From assembly GCA_041550515.1 (NCBI GenBank), contig JBFEOQ010000014.1, positions 1 through 36,065 of the forward strand: a stretch of DNA of 36,065 bases, written 5' to 3'. The notes under the pieces were generated by a model that was given only the letters and a program-made list of their open reading frames with translations, was not told where the DNA came from and searched no databases. Both the position numbers and the translations under genes were made by a program. This document shows positions 9,310 through 16,722 of the stretch, one piece after another. Numbering within the stretch: the stretch's first letter is position 1; each line of letters starts with the position of its first letter. Source of the stretch: PFL35 sp041550515 (lineage in GTDB: Archaea > Thermoplasmatota > E2 > DHVEG-1).

Positions 9310-9867
9310 CTAATTAAGTTTATTGTTTTGCCAACTAAAAATTTGCTTAATTTTATTATGTAAATCTAAAAGAGATCCTTCATTAGAAATTATCACATCA
9401 GCAGAGGCAATAACTATGTTTAAACCCCAGCTGATTTCACGATTATCACGTTCTTTAATTCTCGCTAAATCTTTGCTATCATCTTTTCTATTCCTATTCA
9501 TTGCACGTTGATAGCGTAATTCATCTGTAACTTGAATTGCAACTAGTAAAAAATCATCACCTAAATTTCTTTTGAAAGTTTCAATTTCTTCGAGATTTCT
9601 AACCCCATCAATAACTAAAATATCCGTGTTTTTAATATTTTTTATTATTTCAATTGTTTTTATTGCCCATATATCCATACCATGTTTTTTACGCATATTA
9701 TTAGCTATTTCACCAACATTTTTTTCGTTCAGTGTCAAACCCATTTTTTTTGTTTCTTCCCAAACTATGTCACCCATTCTGATTATAGGTATTTTTTTTT
9801 CTTTTGCTATTTTTACTGCTTCACTTTTACCTGAAAAAGGCATACCGGTAAATGCTATAATTTTCAA
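9310..9867 (-). CDS. UPF0200 family P-loop kinase-like protein
   Basis: This 185-residue protein has a Walker A GMPFSGKS at 8-15, a Walker B-like ILVIDGVRN and late basic residues in RNRKDD typical of a nucleotide-kinase lid. It belongs to the archaeal UPF0200 family, related to dephospho-CoA and adenylate kinases; its substrate is not established. It starts at TTG (9865-9867), supported by GGATGA six bases upstream; an ATG within that site is in another frame. It lies between tRNA-Leu (25 bases upstream) and purS and is probably co-transcribed with both. The purS frame follows within a few bases. Confidence 0.85.
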   Translation of the reverse strand: MKIIAFTGMPFSGKSEAVKIAKEKKIPIIRMGDIVWEETKKMGLTLNEKNVGEIANNMRKKHGMDIWAIKTIEIIKNIKNTDILVIDGVRNLEEIETFKRNLGDDFLLVAIQVTDELRYQRAMNRNRKDDSKDLARIKERDNREISWGLNIVIASADVIISNEGSLLDLHNKIKQIFSWQNNKLN

Positions 9868-9892
9868 ATTTATTCATCCAAAGAAAATCTAG

Positions 9893-9975
9893 TGCAGGGG
9901 GAGCGATTTGAACGCTCGAAGACCTACGTCACAGGGTCCTAAGCCCTGCCCCTTTGACCGCTCGGGTACCCCTGC
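9893..9975 (-). tRNA. tRNA-Leu (anticodon UAG)
   Basis: Read on the minus strand, the acceptor arms GCAGGGG and CCCCTGC pair, followed by discriminator A (9893). The anticodon stem CAGGG/CCCTG encloses CTTAGGA, giving UAG for CUN leucine codons. A long variable arm follows, as expected for a class II tRNA, and the T arm is GAGCG-TTCAAAT-CGCTC. CCA is not encoded. No intron is seen. A TATA-like box lies just upstream at 9993-10004. Confidence 0.95.
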
Positions 9976-9992
9976 TTTAAATTGAAGTTCAC

Positions 9993-10004
9993 TAATATAT
10001 ATAA
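9993..10004 (-). promoter_or_regulatory. Putative TATA box of tRNA-Leu
   Basis: TTATATATATTA on the minus strand is centred about 23 bases ahead of the mature tRNA 5' end. With a short trimmed leader this is the right distance for an archaeal promoter. It may also drive the UPF0200-purS-purL genes behind the tRNA. Confidence 0.5.
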
Positions 10005-10051
10005 TGCACATATAACTTTTTGTAAAATATATTTACATATTTTTTAAAGTT

Positions 10052-10255
10052 TTATTCAATACCTTTTAAAAGTTTTTTTTCCCCATATTTTGCATAGCAA
10101 TCTGAACAAAAACCTCTTGCTAAAAGTGAATGGATGTGTTGGCTGATACCCTCTTCCAGGTGATAAGTGTCTCCTTTAAAAATTTGTTTATTACAATTTG
10201 TGCAAAATTTTGAATCATATGCTACTTTTTTAATGAGATGAGTTTGAATATTCAT
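10052..10255 (-). CDS. Small CxxC zinc-binding protein, function unknown
   Basis: This is a 67-residue protein with two CxxC pairs (C18/C21 and C50/C53) 28 residues apart, enough for one zinc site. His32, His40 and His42 lie between them. I do not recognise the family. A very good GGAGG site (about 10261-10265) six or so bases before the ATG argues for a real gene. A TATA-like stretch is seen further upstream around 10290-10305. It stands alone between two tRNA genes. Treble-clef or zinc-ribbon proteins of this size often bind RNA, DNA or ribosomes, but nothing here settles the role. Confidence 0.7.
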   Translation of the reverse strand: MNIQTHLIKKVAYDSKFCTNCNKQIFKGDTYHLEEGISQHIHSLLARGFCSDCYAKYGEKKLLKGIE

Positions 10256-10391
10256 AATTCAACCTCCTTCTATTTATCAGAAATGTAGTTTATATATATT
10301 ATTATAAGAGCTTATTATTTTTAATGTATTAGCTTTAAGTATAAGAAATGTTATTCCGAAAAGAAAGCATCAATAGCTACCTATATTTTAT

Positions 10392-10466
10392 AGCGGGGTG
10401 GGGTAGCCAGGAAATCCCGACGGGCCCATAACCCGTAGATCAATGGTTCAAATCCATTCCCCGCTA
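10392..10466 (+). tRNA. Initiator tRNA-Met (anticodon CAU)
   Basis: The acceptor AGCGGGG pairs with CCCCGCT and ends with discriminator A at 10466; CCA is not encoded. The anticodon stem ACGGG/CCCGT holds loop CCCATAA, anticodon CAU. Two marks identify the initiator: the A1-U72 end pair and three consecutive G-C pairs at the base of the anticodon loop. The D arm (GGGTAGCCAGG) and the T arm (ATGGT-TCAAATC) are normal. Confidence 0.95.
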
Positions 10467-10493
10467 CTTTTTAACAATTTTTTTAAATAAAGT

Positions 10494-11255
10494 ATGTTGC
10501 TATACCTTTTTGTGAGTATTACTAAAAGTATAAGATTCTGGGAAATTGATTTTCTTCGCGGTATTGCAATTATAATGATGATAATTTTTCATATATTATT
10601 TGATCTTGTTTTTCTTGATATTATTAAAATAAATCTATATGCAGGATTGAATCTTTTGTTTTTATATTCTATTGGAACTATCTTTCTTTCACTTGTTGGA
10701 ATATCTTTATCTCTTAGTTATTCAAGAGTTATAAATAATTTATCAAAAAAACAAATTATATTTAAATTTCTTAAAAGAGGTCTAATGATTTTTTGTTTGG
10801 GTCTAATAATTACTATTTTTACTTGGTTTTACTTAAGTAGAGGTTTTATAATATTTGGAGTGTTGCACTGTATTGGACTTTCAATAATTTTTTCAATTCC
10901 TTTTTTAAAATTCAAATTTATTAATTTATTAATGGGGATAATATTTGTTTTTATTGGAATATATCTTAAGACAATGGTTTTTAATTTTAATTGGTTATTA
11001 TGGCTTGGTTTTGTGCCTAATGGATTTTATACTGTTGATTACTTTCCAATTTTACCTTGGTTTGGTGTTGTTTTGATTGGTATTTTTATTGGAAAGATAT
11101 TGTACACAGATTATAAAAGAAATTTTTTTATCAATGATTTTTCTAATGTTAAATTTGTAAAACTTTTTTGTTTTTTAGGGAGACATTCACTGATTATATA
11201 TTTTGTACATCAACCAGTTGTTTTAAGTCTGATATATCTTTTTATTATGCGTTAA
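10494..11255 (+). CDS. DUF1624-type (HGSNAT-like) integral membrane protein
   Basis: This is a 253-residue, very hydrophobic protein with about seven or eight membrane helices. The N-terminal RFWEIDFLRGIAIIMMIIFHILFD line is the hallmark of DUF1624, the family of heparan-alpha-glucosaminide N-acetyltransferase, with a His in the first helix as the supposed acyl carrier. The archaeal substrate is unknown. The start is uncertain: the ATG at 10494 has no ribosome site, whereas a TATA-like TTTTTAAATA at about 10480-10489 could place the transcript start on the GTG at 10512, giving a leaderless protein six residues shorter. It begins 27 bases after tRNA-Met, so read-through is also possible. Its stop overlaps the purM stop by four bases from the other strand. 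Confidence 0.75.
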   Translation: MLLYLFVSITKSIRFWEIDFLRGIAIIMMIIFHILFDLVFLDIIKINLYAGLNLLFLYSIGTIFLSLVGISLSLSYSRVINNLSKKQIIFKFLKRGLMIFCLGLIITIFTWFYLSRGFIIFGVLHCIGLSIIFSIPFLKFKFINLLMGIIFVFIGIYLKTMVFNFNWLLWLGFVPNGFYTVDYFPILPWFGVVLIGIFIGKILYTDYKRNFFINDFSNVKFVKLFCFLGRHSLIIYFVHQPVVLSLIYLFIMR

Positions 11256-12289
11256 AATTTTAAATTAAGTGGTTCGTGTAATACATCATTCCCATCTTCA
11301 ATTCTGCCAACAATTTTAACATCAGATAGACTATATTTTTTTAAAATCTTTATTGATTTATCTGCATCTTCCTTTGATACAATAATTACTAACCCAAGTC
11401 CCATGTTAAAAGTCTTGTACATCTCAAAATCATCAATATTTCCATATTTTTGAATAAATTTGAATATTGGATGAGGTTCAAATGGGTTATCAATAATAAA
11501 TTTTACATTTTTATTTAATCTTTTTAATTTTCTAAGACCACTACCTGTTATATGCGCTATTCCATGAACATCTATTTTCTTTAGAAGAGCAACAGTTTCT
11601 TTTACATAAATCTGAGTAGGTTTAAGATATATTTCTCCTATCGTTTTACCAGGATAAAAATTATCAGGAAAAGTATCTGTATAAGAAAAATTATTTTCTT
11701 TTATGACTCTTCTTGCAAGAGTGTATCCATTTGAGTGAATACCTGTACTAGAAAGTCCAATAATTAAATCTCCTGATTTTATTTTTTTACCTACGACAAT
11801 TTTATCTTTTTTTACATATGCAAGACAAGTTCCTGCAAGATCGAAACCATTTATTATCTCTGGTAGTGTAGCAGTTTCTCCACTTATTATTGATATATTT
11901 GATAGCGCTGCTCCTTTTTCAAGACCTTTACCTATTTCTTTTGTAATTTCAGGTTTTGGATCATTAATTGCAAGATAATCTACAAATGCAAGAGGTTCAG
12001 CACCCACACATATTGCATCGTTAACGTTCATTGCAATACAATCTATCCCAACTGTGTCATATTTTTTTAACTTATTGGCGATTAATACTTTACTCCCAAC
12101 TCCATCAGTACATAATACTAGTACATTATCACCAAACTCAATCATTCCAGCATAATGTCCACCAATTGGTTTTCCGATTTTACTCTTTCTTTTTGTTTTA
12201 AAACTGGAAATTATTTTTTTAATCGCTTCGTCTTCTTTTGTGATGTCTACTCCACTATTCGCATAAGTCATTTTTTTCAAATGTATCAT
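11252..12289 (-). CDS. purM: Phosphoribosylformylglycinamidine cyclo-ligase (AIR synthase)
   Basis: PurM closes FGAM to AIR, the step after PurL in purine synthesis. The 345 residues show the family signatures: MTYANSGVDI at the N-terminus, GGHYAGMIEF, LCTDGVGSKVL, GIDCIAMNVNDAICVGAEPL, ISGETATLPEI and GLSSTGIHSNGYTL, with HITGSGL in the second half. The ATG at 12287-12289 would be close to leaderless given CTTTATGATT at 12321-12330. The ATG of MTYANSG (12271) is an alternative that fits homologue N-termini better. It is separated from purS-purL by about 2 kb and transcribed on its own, divergent from the caspase-like gene. Confidence 0.95.
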   Translation of the reverse strand: MIHLKKMTYANSGVDITKEDEAIKKIISSFKTKRKSKIGKPIGGHYAGMIEFGDNVLVLCTDGVGSKVLIANKLKKYDTVGIDCIAMNVNDAICVGAEPLAFVDYLAINDPKPEITKEIGKGLEKGAALSNISIISGETATLPEIINGFDLAGTCLAYVKKDKIVVGKKIKSGDLIIGLSSTGIHSNGYTLARRVIKENNFSYTDTFPDNFYPGKTIGEIYLKPTQIYVKETVALLKKIDVHGIAHITGSGLRKLKRLNKNVKFIIDNPFEPHPIFKFIQKYGNIDDFEMYKTFNMGLGLVIIVSKEDADKSIKILKKYSLSDVKIVGRIEDGNDVLHEPLNLKF

Positions 12290-12382
12290 CCCAATTATTA
12301 TTTTGCTAAAACAAAAGGATAATCATAAAGTTTTTGAATTAGTATATTAGGATATAACTGTTAAATAAAGTTTTTAAATTAC

Positions 12383-12391
12383 TTTATATAA
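12383..12391 (+). promoter_or_regulatory. TATA box for the caspase-like gene, leaderless spacing
   Basis: TTTATATAA is centred 24 bases before the ATG at 12411 and there is no GGAGG/GGTGA site between them. This is the spacing at which the archaeal transcript would begin on or next to the A of ATG, so a leaderless mRNA is expected. Confidence 0.55.
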
Positions 12392-12410
12392 GTTATATAT
12401 TGTAAAAACT

Positions 12411-13724
12411 ATGAATATTAAGAAAATATTATTACCTATCTTATCCTCGTTAATCGTTATAATGTTAATTTTTTCTATTTTTTCAGGTTATTTCAAAGAA
12501 GAAAAAGTTTACAACGATAAACCCACAATCAAAATACAATATCCAACTGATGAATCAACAGTTTCAAAAATTGTTACAATTTCAGGTATTGCAAATGATC
12601 CTAATGGAGATCAAACAATTAAAAAAGTTGAGATACTTATCGATAAAATATGGTTAGAGGTAGAAGGAACTAATCAATGGAGTTACACTTGGAATATTTT
12701 TAATTTAAAAGATGGTTTTTACAATATTTCAGCTCGTGCTTGGGATGGTTCAGTTTTCTCTGAAATTGATAAAATAACAGTTAAGGTTTTTAATCCAAAA
12801 GTAGTTGAATCAGATTCTCATAAATGGGCAATTTTTATTGTTGCTTCAAATTTTCCTGAGGATGAAGAAAGCAAGCTTGGTAATGGCGGTTTATATTTAG
12901 CTGAAGAAATAGCAGAATATTTTATTCAAAACTTTAGTTATCCAACATCTAATATTTTCATTCTTTTTGATGATGGTTGGATTAGGAATAAAAAAGGTTT
13001 AGGTGAAAAAATCCAGACTCTTCAACAACGTTATCATAAATATGATATAACTTATTCAGCTGCAACTAAAGAAATTGTTCTATTTACACTTAATCATATA
13101 ATAAATGAATCAAACAAATTTGATGATAGTGAAGTATTTATCTGGATTTCTAGCCATGGTTGTGGAGATAATGAAAATGTTCTAACTGGTGGAAAACTTT
13201 TCGAAAGAAGTGCTTTTTTCCTCTGGGATGAAGAGATTATGACTGATATAGAACTTGATGATGTTCTTACTTATCTTAAATCTCGTAAGACTTGTATAAT
13301 TGTTGACGCTTGTTTTAGTGGGGGTTTTGCAGATAAAACTATTTTGAGTTTTCCTGAATTTTTTGTTTTTAAATCAAGTATTTCAGATACTGGTCGTGTG
13401 GTAATAGCAAGTACAAGTAAGTTTCGATTAGGATATACTAGTCTTGAGTATGGTCCTCTGTTTACACAGCTTTGGTTTGAAGGTATTAAAACGGGTTTTG
13501 CTGATGGTTTTAGACCTGGTTTACGTGATATAGGTCGTCCTACTAATTTGAATATGTTTAAGGATGGTAGTGTTTCAGTTGAAGAAGCATTTTATTATGC
13601 TAGATATGTTTTAAAGAATACCGCAGAGTTAACAGATTATAATAAAATGGAACCTCAAATTAACGATCAATACCCTAGAGCTGGTAGTCTTTTTAACAAT
13701 AAGGGATTAATTTTAGGGCAATAA
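12411..13724 (+). CDS. Membrane-anchored or secreted caspase-like (clan CD) cysteine peptidase with Ig-like domain
   Basis: This 437-residue protein has an N-terminal hydrophobic helix (about 5-27) that is either a signal peptide or an anchor. A bacterial Ig-like domain follows (about 35-128: PTIKIQYP, VTISGIANDPNGD, IKKVEILID, NISARAWDGS). From about 137 a clan CD fold begins, with the catalytic pair H249 in WISSHGCGD and C301 in IIVDACFSGGFAD, the spacing and context of caspase/legumain-like peptidases. It should act outside the cell. It could process other exported proteins or degrade protein for food; sequence does not decide. The ATG has a TATA box at leaderless distance. purM diverges upstream and a radical SAM gene follows 40 bases after the stop. 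Confidence 0.8.
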   Translation: MNIKKILLPILSSLIVIMLIFSIFSGYFKEEKVYNDKPTIKIQYPTDESTVSKIVTISGIANDPNGDQTIKKVEILIDKIWLEVEGTNQWSYTWNIFNLKDGFYNISARAWDGSVFSEIDKITVKVFNPKVVESDSHKWAIFIVASNFPEDEESKLGNGGLYLAEEIAEYFIQNFSYPTSNIFILFDDGWIRNKKGLGEKIQTLQQRYHKYDITYSAATKEIVLFTLNHIINESNKFDDSEVFIWISSHGCGDNENVLTGGKLFERSAFFLWDEEIMTDIELDDVLTYLKSRKTCIIVDACFSGGFADKTILSFPEFFVFKSSISDTGRVVIASTSKFRLGYTSLEYGPLFTQLWFEGIKTGFADGFRPGLRDIGRPTNLNMFKDGSVSVEEAFYYARYVLKNTAELTDYNKMEPQINDQYPRAGSLFNNKGLILGQ

Positions 13725-13764
13725 ATTTTTAAATATATGTTGTGTTTTTTGATACTTGTAAATA

Positions 13765-14769
13765 ATGAAAGAAGCAAGTTATTATAAAATATTGGATGAT
13801 TTAAAGATTCAATGTATCCTTTGTAAACATAATTGTAAGATATCTGAGGGTAATAAAGGTATATGTGGTGTCAGACAAAACAAAGAGGGTAAACTATATA
13901 GTTTAATTTATGGTCTTTGTTCATCAGTAGGGATAGATCCTATAGAAAAAAAACCATTGTATCATTTTTATCCAGGTAGCCAAGTTTTTTCAATTGGAAC
14001 TGTTGGCTGTAATTTTAAATGTCTTAATTGTCAGAATTATAATATATCTACAGCTACACCTGGGTATTCTTACATAAAAAACAAGCCTCCTGAAGATGTT
14101 GTAAATCTTGCTAAACAACAGGGGTGTAGAGGTATCGCTTATACTTATAATGAACCTAGTATCTGGTATGAGTATACTTTAGATACTGCTAGACTTGCTA
14201 AAAAACAATTTTTATATAATGTTTATGTTACTAATGGTTATATTTCTGAAGATCCTTTTAGAGAGATCTCAGAAGTTCTTGATGCTGTAAATATTGATAT
14301 TAAAGCGTTTAATGAAAGTTTTTATAAAAAAATTTGTAAAGCTAAATTACAACCTGTTTTAGATACATGTATATTGGCAAAAGAACTTGGGATTCACCTG
14401 GAGATTACATATCTTGTAATACCTGGGTATAATGATTCAGATAAAGAAGTTGAAACTTTTTGTAAATGGGTTGTTGAAAAACTTGGTTTAAATGTCCCTA
14501 TCCATTTTAGTCGTTTTCATCCTGATTATAATATGTTAAATGTTCCTCCTACCCCTATGAAAACCATGATTAATATTTTTAATATAGCAAAAAAAATTGG
14601 TCATTTTTATGTTTATTTAGGTAATATTCCGATTAGTAATTATGAGAATACAGTTTGTCCTAAATGTGGAAATATTTGTATAAAAAGAGTTGGTTTTTAT
14701 TTAAAAACTAGTGGTTTAAATAAAGGAAAATGTAGTAAATGTGGTGAAGATTTACAAATTATTTTTTGA
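13765..14769 (+). CDS. amrS: AmmeMemoRadiSam system radical SAM enzyme (AmrS/PflA-like)
   Basis: This 334-residue radical SAM protein of the PflA-like branch is the AmmeMemoRadiSam family. Cysteines C17, C20, C24 and C34 form an N-terminal cluster. The radical SAM triad C82-x3-C86-x2-C89 (GCNFKCLNCQN) follows, then YTYNEPSIWYEY, VNIDIKAF and IPIHFSRFHPDYN. The C-terminus is a zinc-ribbon-like CPKCGN...CSKCGE. The partner proteins (AmmeMemoRadiSam A and B) are not in the window. The reaction of the family is not established here. AATTTTTAAATATATG at about 13724-13739 could serve as a TATA region, leaving a very short leader. Confidence 0.85.
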   Translation: MKEASYYKILDDLKIQCILCKHNCKISEGNKGICGVRQNKEGKLYSLIYGLCSSVGIDPIEKKPLYHFYPGSQVFSIGTVGCNFKCLNCQNYNISTATPGYSYIKNKPPEDVVNLAKQQGCRGIAYTYNEPSIWYEYTLDTARLAKKQFLYNVYVTNGYISEDPFREISEVLDAVNIDIKAFNESFYKKICKAKLQPVLDTCILAKELGIHLEITYLVIPGYNDSDKEVETFCKWVVEKLGLNVPIHFSRFHPDYNMLNVPPTPMKTMINIFNIAKKIGHFYVYLGNIPISNYENTVCPKCGNICIKRVGFYLKTSGLNKGKCSKCGEDLQIIF

Positions 14770-14923
14770 GATTGAGATAAAGTCCAAAATAAATATAACT
14801 ATTTATATTTATTATTAATCCTCTTTAATTATATATTAATACGAAAAACTTAATAAAGGTGCAAATATACTTACTAATATACAAAAATCTAACTTAATTT
14901 ATAATTTAATCATGGTGAAATTA

Positions 14924-15667
14924 ATGAATTTAAAAAAAAGTGATAAAATAATTGCCATATCTGCAGTTGTAATACTAATTTTAGCAGCTATAGCCGTGAT
15001 TTTATATACTGATACAGAACCAGAAATGGAAATAACTGTAGAAGAATTGTATCGTTATAATGTAAAAGTTGAAGAAAATTCAAATACTTTGACATTAGAT
15101 AACAAGGATTACTCGATTACAGATAGAAAACCCTACATTGGTTCGTTTGAAGTATTTTCGGATAACCTAAAAAATATAGATATTAATATAGAATATAATG
15201 ATAACGACCGTGGTTTATTACGATTTTTAAAAGAAAGAAGGAAAAATACAATAATGGTAACAGTTTATGATGGATATGATAATGAAGTAGATTCATTAAT
15301 GATTACTGGTATGGGTAATGAAAATTTATCTATATATGGTTCAGATTTTCTTGATATTGATCAAATAACAGCAAAAGATATAAATGATGCAAAAGAAAAG
15401 CTTGCTGAAAACTTAACTAATACAGGAATGACTCAAGAATACTCAATAGTAGTTAATGTTGAATATGGTGAGCTAAGAATATTAAAAAAGATTTTTGAGA
15501 GAATTAGAAAAGATAGTTTCTCAATCAAAATAACGGCTAACCACTATGATTACCAACTGGAAAAAATTGAAAATCCAGATGACGATGATGATTACATAGA
15601 GACAAATCTACAATTTGGTTATAGTGCAACACATTACGTTAGTACAAATTACATAGGTTTTCATTAA
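14924..15667 (+). CDS. Orphan single-pass membrane protein
   Basis: I do not recognise this 247-residue protein. It has one hydrophobic helix (about residues 9-29, IIAISAVVILILAAIAVIL) followed by a charged region likely outside the cell. That region ends with an acidic DDDDD run and an aromatic C-terminus (SATHYVSTNYIGFH). It is mixed alpha/beta in look, with no cysteines and no obvious active site. The start chosen is the ATG at 14924, which lies five bases after GGTGA (14914-14918). An in-frame ATG at 14912 overlaps that site and has none of its own. A TATA-like TTTATAATTTAA lies at about 14898-14909. It converges on pelA. Confidence 0.7.
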   Translation: MNLKKSDKIIAISAVVILILAAIAVILYTDTEPEMEITVEELYRYNVKVEENSNTLTLDNKDYSITDRKPYIGSFEVFSDNLKNIDINIEYNDNDRGLLRFLKERRKNTIMVTVYDGYDNEVDSLMITGMGNENLSIYGSDFLDIDQITAKDINDAKEKLAENLTNTGMTQEYSIVVNVEYGELRILKKIFERIRKDSFSIKITANHYDYQLEKIENPDDDDDYIETNLQFGYSATHYVSTNYIGFH

Positions 15668-15669
15668 AG

Positions 15670-15677
15670 TTTTTTTT
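15670..15677 (+). terminator. Oligo-T terminator after the orphan gene
   Basis: Eight T in a row begin three bases after the stop at 15667, the usual archaeal oligo-T type of terminator. It also overlaps the pelA stop codon on the other strand. Confidence 0.45.
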
Positions 15678-16722
15678 AAATTTTAAACCTTAAAATTGCA
15701 CCAATACCTCCAATTCCATCTATTTTTTTACCTGCTTCATGCATTGTATTTATTATTGTAAAATCACTTTTGTTTTCTTTTGCCATATCCAATAGTTTTT
15801 CTCCATTTTTTGTTCGAACTAATTTATCAGTTATAAGTAATTTTTCAACTGCCCCCATGTTTAAAGCTTGCTCTACTTCTATTAATCCGTAAATTGCAAG
15901 ACCATTTTTTCTTATTTCTTCAAAAAGTTTTTCAACTTGCTCAGTTTCAAAAACTACTCTATTTTCTTGTGTTATTTGTTTAACAATACCTGTTTTTATC
16001 GCTTCCTGAATACCGTTCATATCCGCATGACCTGTGTTATGGATATGGTACTTAGTGAATAGCTCAGGATATTTTTCACAGCCATATTTTACAAAATGCT
16101 CACGAGTAAAACCAGGGCCTACAATAACTAAATATTCATCTTTTTTACTTGTTGATTTTAAAAATGAAATAATTTCATTAAAATAGCTATTAATAACATC
16201 TGGAGAGTCATACATTTTACCACTACGCTTCGAAGGTATATCTGTGATATATTGTATTCCACTTTGACGCAGAACTGCAATAGTTGCTGTGTCTTCATCT
16301 AATGATATAAATGTTACAATTGGCTCATTTCTTTGCTTAACTGCTTCTTCAATACGATTTAATTGAAAATGCTTCCAATTATTTTTAATAATTGATAAGG
16401 GTTCCATTGATTCATCAGTAATATTAAGAGTATGAAACGAACCTAAATCTTGTGGTCCTTCAATGATTTTTCCATGAACTCTAAGTCGATCTGAAAACTC
16501 ATGAAATTTTACTTCTTTGACTATCACCCCTAACTTCATTCGTTTTTTATCTGGTTTTTTTGTACGAATTTTATCATCTTTTCCTTCTTCAAGTGTTCTA
16601 AAAGTAAAAGCTCTTACAGTATCCCCGATTTCAATAATATTGTAGAGATGCCAAATATCATCAAGGTTTTCTGCAACAAGCTTAATCTCACCGTGCTTTA
16701 GATCTTTAAAAATTACCTTCAT
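15676..16722 (-). CDS. pelA: Pelota, mRNA surveillance and ribosome rescue factor
   Basis: Pelota enters the empty A site of a stalled ribosome with aEF1A and, with ABCE1, splits the subunits. The 348 residues show the Sm-like N-domain (MKVIFKDLKHGEIKLVAENLDDIWHLYNII, then GDTVRAFTFRT), the central RNase H-like eRF1 domain 2 fold without a GGQ motif (normal for Pelota), and the L7Ae-like C-domain with VEKLLITDKLV and a glycine-rich end. Its ATG overlaps the rqcH stop as ATGA, so it is the second gene of a coupled pair. Confidence 0.95.
   Translation of the reverse strand: MKVIFKDLKHGEIKLVAENLDDIWHLYNIIEIGDTVRAFTFRTLEEGKDDKIRTKKPDKKRMKLGVIVKEVKFHEFSDRLRVHGKIIEGPQDLGSFHTLNITDESMEPLSIIKNNWKHFQLNRIEEAVKQRNEPIVTFISLDEDTATIAVLRQSGIQYITDIPSKRSGKMYDSPDVINSYFNEIISFLKSTSKKDEYLVIVGPGFTREHFVKYGCEKYPELFTKYHIHNTGHADMNGIQEAIKTGIVKQITQENRVVFETEQVEKLFEEIRKNGLAIYGLIEVEQALNMGAVEKLLITDKLVRTKNGEKLLDMAKENKSDFTIINTMHEAGKKIDGIGGIGAILRFKI

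Noticed and set aside
14912..14923. Upstream in-frame ATG of the orphan membrane protein
   Set aside because: It overlaps the GGTGA ribosome site that serves the ATG at 14924.
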